Shown in pieces: positions 62,179 to 64,000 of a DNA stretch of 64,000 nucleotides (its first letter is position 1; each line of letters opens with the position of its first letter). The DNA is taken from assembly GCF_031191185.1 (NCBI RefSeq), contig NZ_CP133465.1:492001-556000 (forward strand), written 5' to 3'. The translations under genes and the position numbers were made by a program. The notes beneath the pieces are model-generated. The model was not told the origin of the DNA, made no database searches, and saw only the letters and a program-made list of their open reading frames with translations. The stretch is from Prevotella nigrescens. Its GTDB lineage: Bacteria; Bacteroidota; Bacteroidia; Bacteroidales; Bacteroidaceae.

Positions 62179-64000
62179 ATGAAACAAAAACTATTTACCA
62201 ACGGAAACTTTAGGGGTTTCATCGCATTAGTATGTATGTTGCTATCGGCATCGGTAGCTTTTGCACAGAAAACGGTGCACGTAGAAGAAGCAGGAACATT
62301 GAAAGACAAGCTGACGGAAGAGGAAATGCTTTCTCTTACGGAACTTACGCTGACAGGAAACCTAAACGGCACGGACATTCTCTTTATTCGTGCCATGGGT
62401 GGAAGCACCATTGCGGGCGGAAAGACCGACGGAAAACTGCAGGTGCTCGACCTTTCGGGGGCGAACATTGTGGCAGGTGGCGACACTTATTATTATGTCA
62501 ATGAAGATTTGGAATACGGCACAAAGGATAACACCCTCTCGATTAATATGTTTTGCAAGTGCGAGCAGTTGCGCAAGATAACGGTGCCCAATAGCGTTAC
62601 ATCTATTGAGAAGAACGCTTTCTTGCTATGCGACAATCTTACAGAAATTATTGTAAAGCCTGAAAACAAGAACTTTAAGACGGCAGAGGGTGTGCTTTTC
62701 GACAAGGATATGACTACCTTGATGAAGTGCCCCGACGGAAAGACGGGTACGTACACCATTCCTGAAGGCACGGTAAAACTCTTAGGCGACGCTTTCTCGA
62801 ACACCGAAAAGCTTGAGAAACTTGTTATTCCTGCATCGCTTGACGATATCGGCAGCAGCGGTTCGGTGCCTTTCTACATCTGCAACGCTATGAAAGCGTT
62901 TGAGGTTCATAAGGATAATAAGACCTTTGCGTCTGTAGACGGCGTGCTTTTCGATAAGAACATAGAAACGCTTTTGAAGTATCCGAAGGGCAGAAGCGGC
63001 GAGTATGTGGTGCCCGAAACGGTGAAGAAGATTGACAAATATTCGTTCTATGAGGTTTACGAGCTTACGAAGATAACCTTGCCGAAGTCGCTCACCGAGA
63101 TAGCAAGCTCGGCATTTGCACACATAAAGAAATTAACGACCATTACCTTGCCCGAAAATCTTGAGCAGATTGGCTTTGGCGTGTTTATGAATTGTACGGG
63201 ACTGACCGAAGTTCACGCCCTTGCTGCTGCGCCTCCCTATTGTGGTTCGATGGCGTTCTATAACGTGGACTTCGACCAATGCAAGCTGTTTGTTCCTCAC
63301 GGAAAGCTGAACGTTTACAAAATATCTACGCCTTGGTCGTCGTTCAAGCATATTGAAGAAGCTGCAGAGAAGGCTTATGTAACCTTTACGACCAGCAAGA
63401 ATATTGGCAGCGAGGTTGTTTTCCATATTGTCGGCGAGGATATGACGTTCGACGGAATTAAGTTCTTGAAGACGGAAGATGTATTGGGCGAGAAGTTTGA
63501 CTACTATCAGGTTACGAAGAAAGATGTAAGAATCGAAGGCAGAATTACGGATATGAGTGTCGATAACTTTGAAGTGGAAGCCCTTGATGTAAGCCATTGT
63601 CCTATGCTGAAGGTACTAAGTTGTAAGAACGGCAAGTTGGAGAAGTTGGAATTGTCTAATAACAAAGACCTCGACACTTTGATTTGCAGCTACTGCGGAC
63701 TGAAGGAATTGGATATTACGCAGTGCGGAAAGCTTGTTTTCGTGGATTGCGACGAGAACGAACTTACGAAACTCGATGTCAGCAAGAACCTTCTTCTGAA
63801 CTTCCTTTCAGCAAACAAGAACAAGATTGGCAGCATTGACGTGAGTGCGCAGAAGTATCTTGAAACGCTTTCGCTGAACGGTACAGACATAGAGAAGCTG
63901 AACGTAACGAACAATCCATATTTGCAGAACCTGTTTGCGAACGAGAATAAACTCTCCGAACTCAATCTTACGAAGAATACCAACATACAGGAATTGCAGT
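62179..64000 (+). CDS. BspA-like leucine-rich-repeat surface protein, truncated by the window end
   Basis: The frame starts at ATG 62179 and stays open to the last base, so the C-terminus is missing; 607 codons are visible. A signal peptide (cleavage near AFAQ, about residue 30) is followed by LRR_5 repeats of the BspA type (TVPNSVTSIEKNAF, LPKSLTEIASSAF, LPENLEQIGFGVF; up to about 380). Then come repeats of the L..LDVS.N..L..L kind (LKVLSCKNGKLEKLELSNN, LDVSKNLLLNFLS) from about 470. BspA-type proteins of Bacteroidota and Tannerella bind host matrix or other bacteria. A T9SS signal at the end would be expected but is outside the window. Confidence 0.85.
   Translation, partial: MKQKLFTNGNFRGFIALVCMLLSASVAFAQKTVHVEEAGTLKDKLTEEEMLSLTELTLTGNLNGTDILFIRAMGGSTIAGGKTDGKLQVLDLSGANIVAGGDTYYYVNEDLEYGTKDNTLSINMFCKCEQLRKITVPNSVTSIEKNAFLLCDNLTEIIVKPENKNFKTAEGVLFDKDMTTLMKCPDGKTGTYTIPEGTVKLLGDAFSNTEKLEKLVIPASLDDIGSSGSVPFYICNAMKAFEVHKDNKTFASVDGVLFDKNIETLLKYPKGRSGEYVVPETVKKIDKYSFYEVYELTKITLPKSLTEIASSAFAHIKKLTTITLPENLEQIGFGVFMNCTGLTEVHALAAAPPYCGSMAFYNVDFDQCKLFVPHGKLNVYKISTPWSSFKHIEEAAEKAYVTFTTSKNIGSEVVFHIVGEDMTFDGIKFLKTEDVLGEKFDYYQVTKKDVRIEGRITDMSVDNFEVEALDVSHCPMLKVLSCKNGKLEKLELSNNKDLDTLICSYCGLKELDITQCGKLVFVDCDENELTKLDVSKNLLLNFLSANKNKIGSIDVSAQKYLETLSLNGTDIEKLNVTNNPYLQNLFANENKLSELNLTKNTNIQELQ

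Overview
The window looks like chromosome of a Bacteroidota bacterium, most likely Prevotella or a close relative. The evidence is many promoters of the Bacteroidota type (TAnnTTTG about 20 bases after TTTG or TTG), carboxypeptidase-regulatory/TonB-type outer-membrane proteins, a GLPGLI-family protein, the large three-domain IspG, a BspA-like leucine-rich-repeat protein and a folP-cdaA pair. Base composition changes along the window by eye: about 0-18 kb and 28.6-38 kb are clearly more AT-rich than the housekeeping blocks at 19-28 kb and 44-64 kb. No tRNA, rRNA, integrase, transposase or CRISPR array was seen.

Layout. (1) 0-11.5 kb: the end of a GH3-family gene and a large Ig-like lipoprotein, a small secreted protein flanked by two copies of the same hairpin, small membrane proteins, a P-loop ATPase with a perfect 54-bp palindrome in its promoter region, a PAP2-family membrane protein, an NAD-dependent epimerase and RNase R. 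(2) 11.8-18.6 kb: a minus-strand operon that resembles the remains of a radical-SAM peptide (RiPP-type) locus. It has two outer-membrane barrel proteins, a GLPGLI protein, a SPASM-only fragment of a maturase, a 26-codon remnant of a C39 peptidase/ABC exporter and a short HlyD-like protein. A roughly 75-bp sequence occurs in direct orientation on both sides of it. (3) 19.3-28.3 kb: a four-gene operon (SPFH/SHOCT protein, small membrane protein, zinc-ribbon membrane protein, exported MORN-like protein), then ispG, purE, a PAP2-like gene, rpoN and a conserved partner gene. (4) 28.6-37.9 kb: fourteen minus-strand genes, many of the SUKH (SMI1/KNR4) fold, with no toxin gene nearby. This looks like an orphan array of immunity genes and includes a recent duplication. 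(5) 38.6-42.8 kb: an RluA-type pseudouridine synthase, a LysR regulator and a split ThrE-type exporter preceded by a 53-codon gene that is easy to miss. (6) 43-49.9 kb: thiamine genes under a TPP riboswitch, with a Thi4-type thiazole synthase in the operon, and a divergent cysteine desulfidase/serine dehydratase-alpha family gene. (7) 50-64 kb: a TonB-dependent receptor, a Gly/Asn-rich lipoprotein, a TGS-containing nucleoside kinase, a Na/Pi cotransporter, folP, cdaA, a LOG-family protein, a DUF3332 lipoprotein and the start of a BspA-like protein that runs off the window.

The most unusual signal is not a gene. A 187-188-bp element occurs three times (28450-28637 minus, 38341-38528 plus, 54872-55058 plus). 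Each copy has a conserved head, then about four or five quasi-palindromic units of TTTTGCA-N-CAAAA type at a 22-bp period, then an AT-rich tail ending TTTACAAA. The copies diverge in sequence but keep length and spacing, so it looks like a mobile or binding-site element rather than a chance repeat. The immunity-gene array and the decayed peptide locus between direct repeats are the other two features most worth following up.
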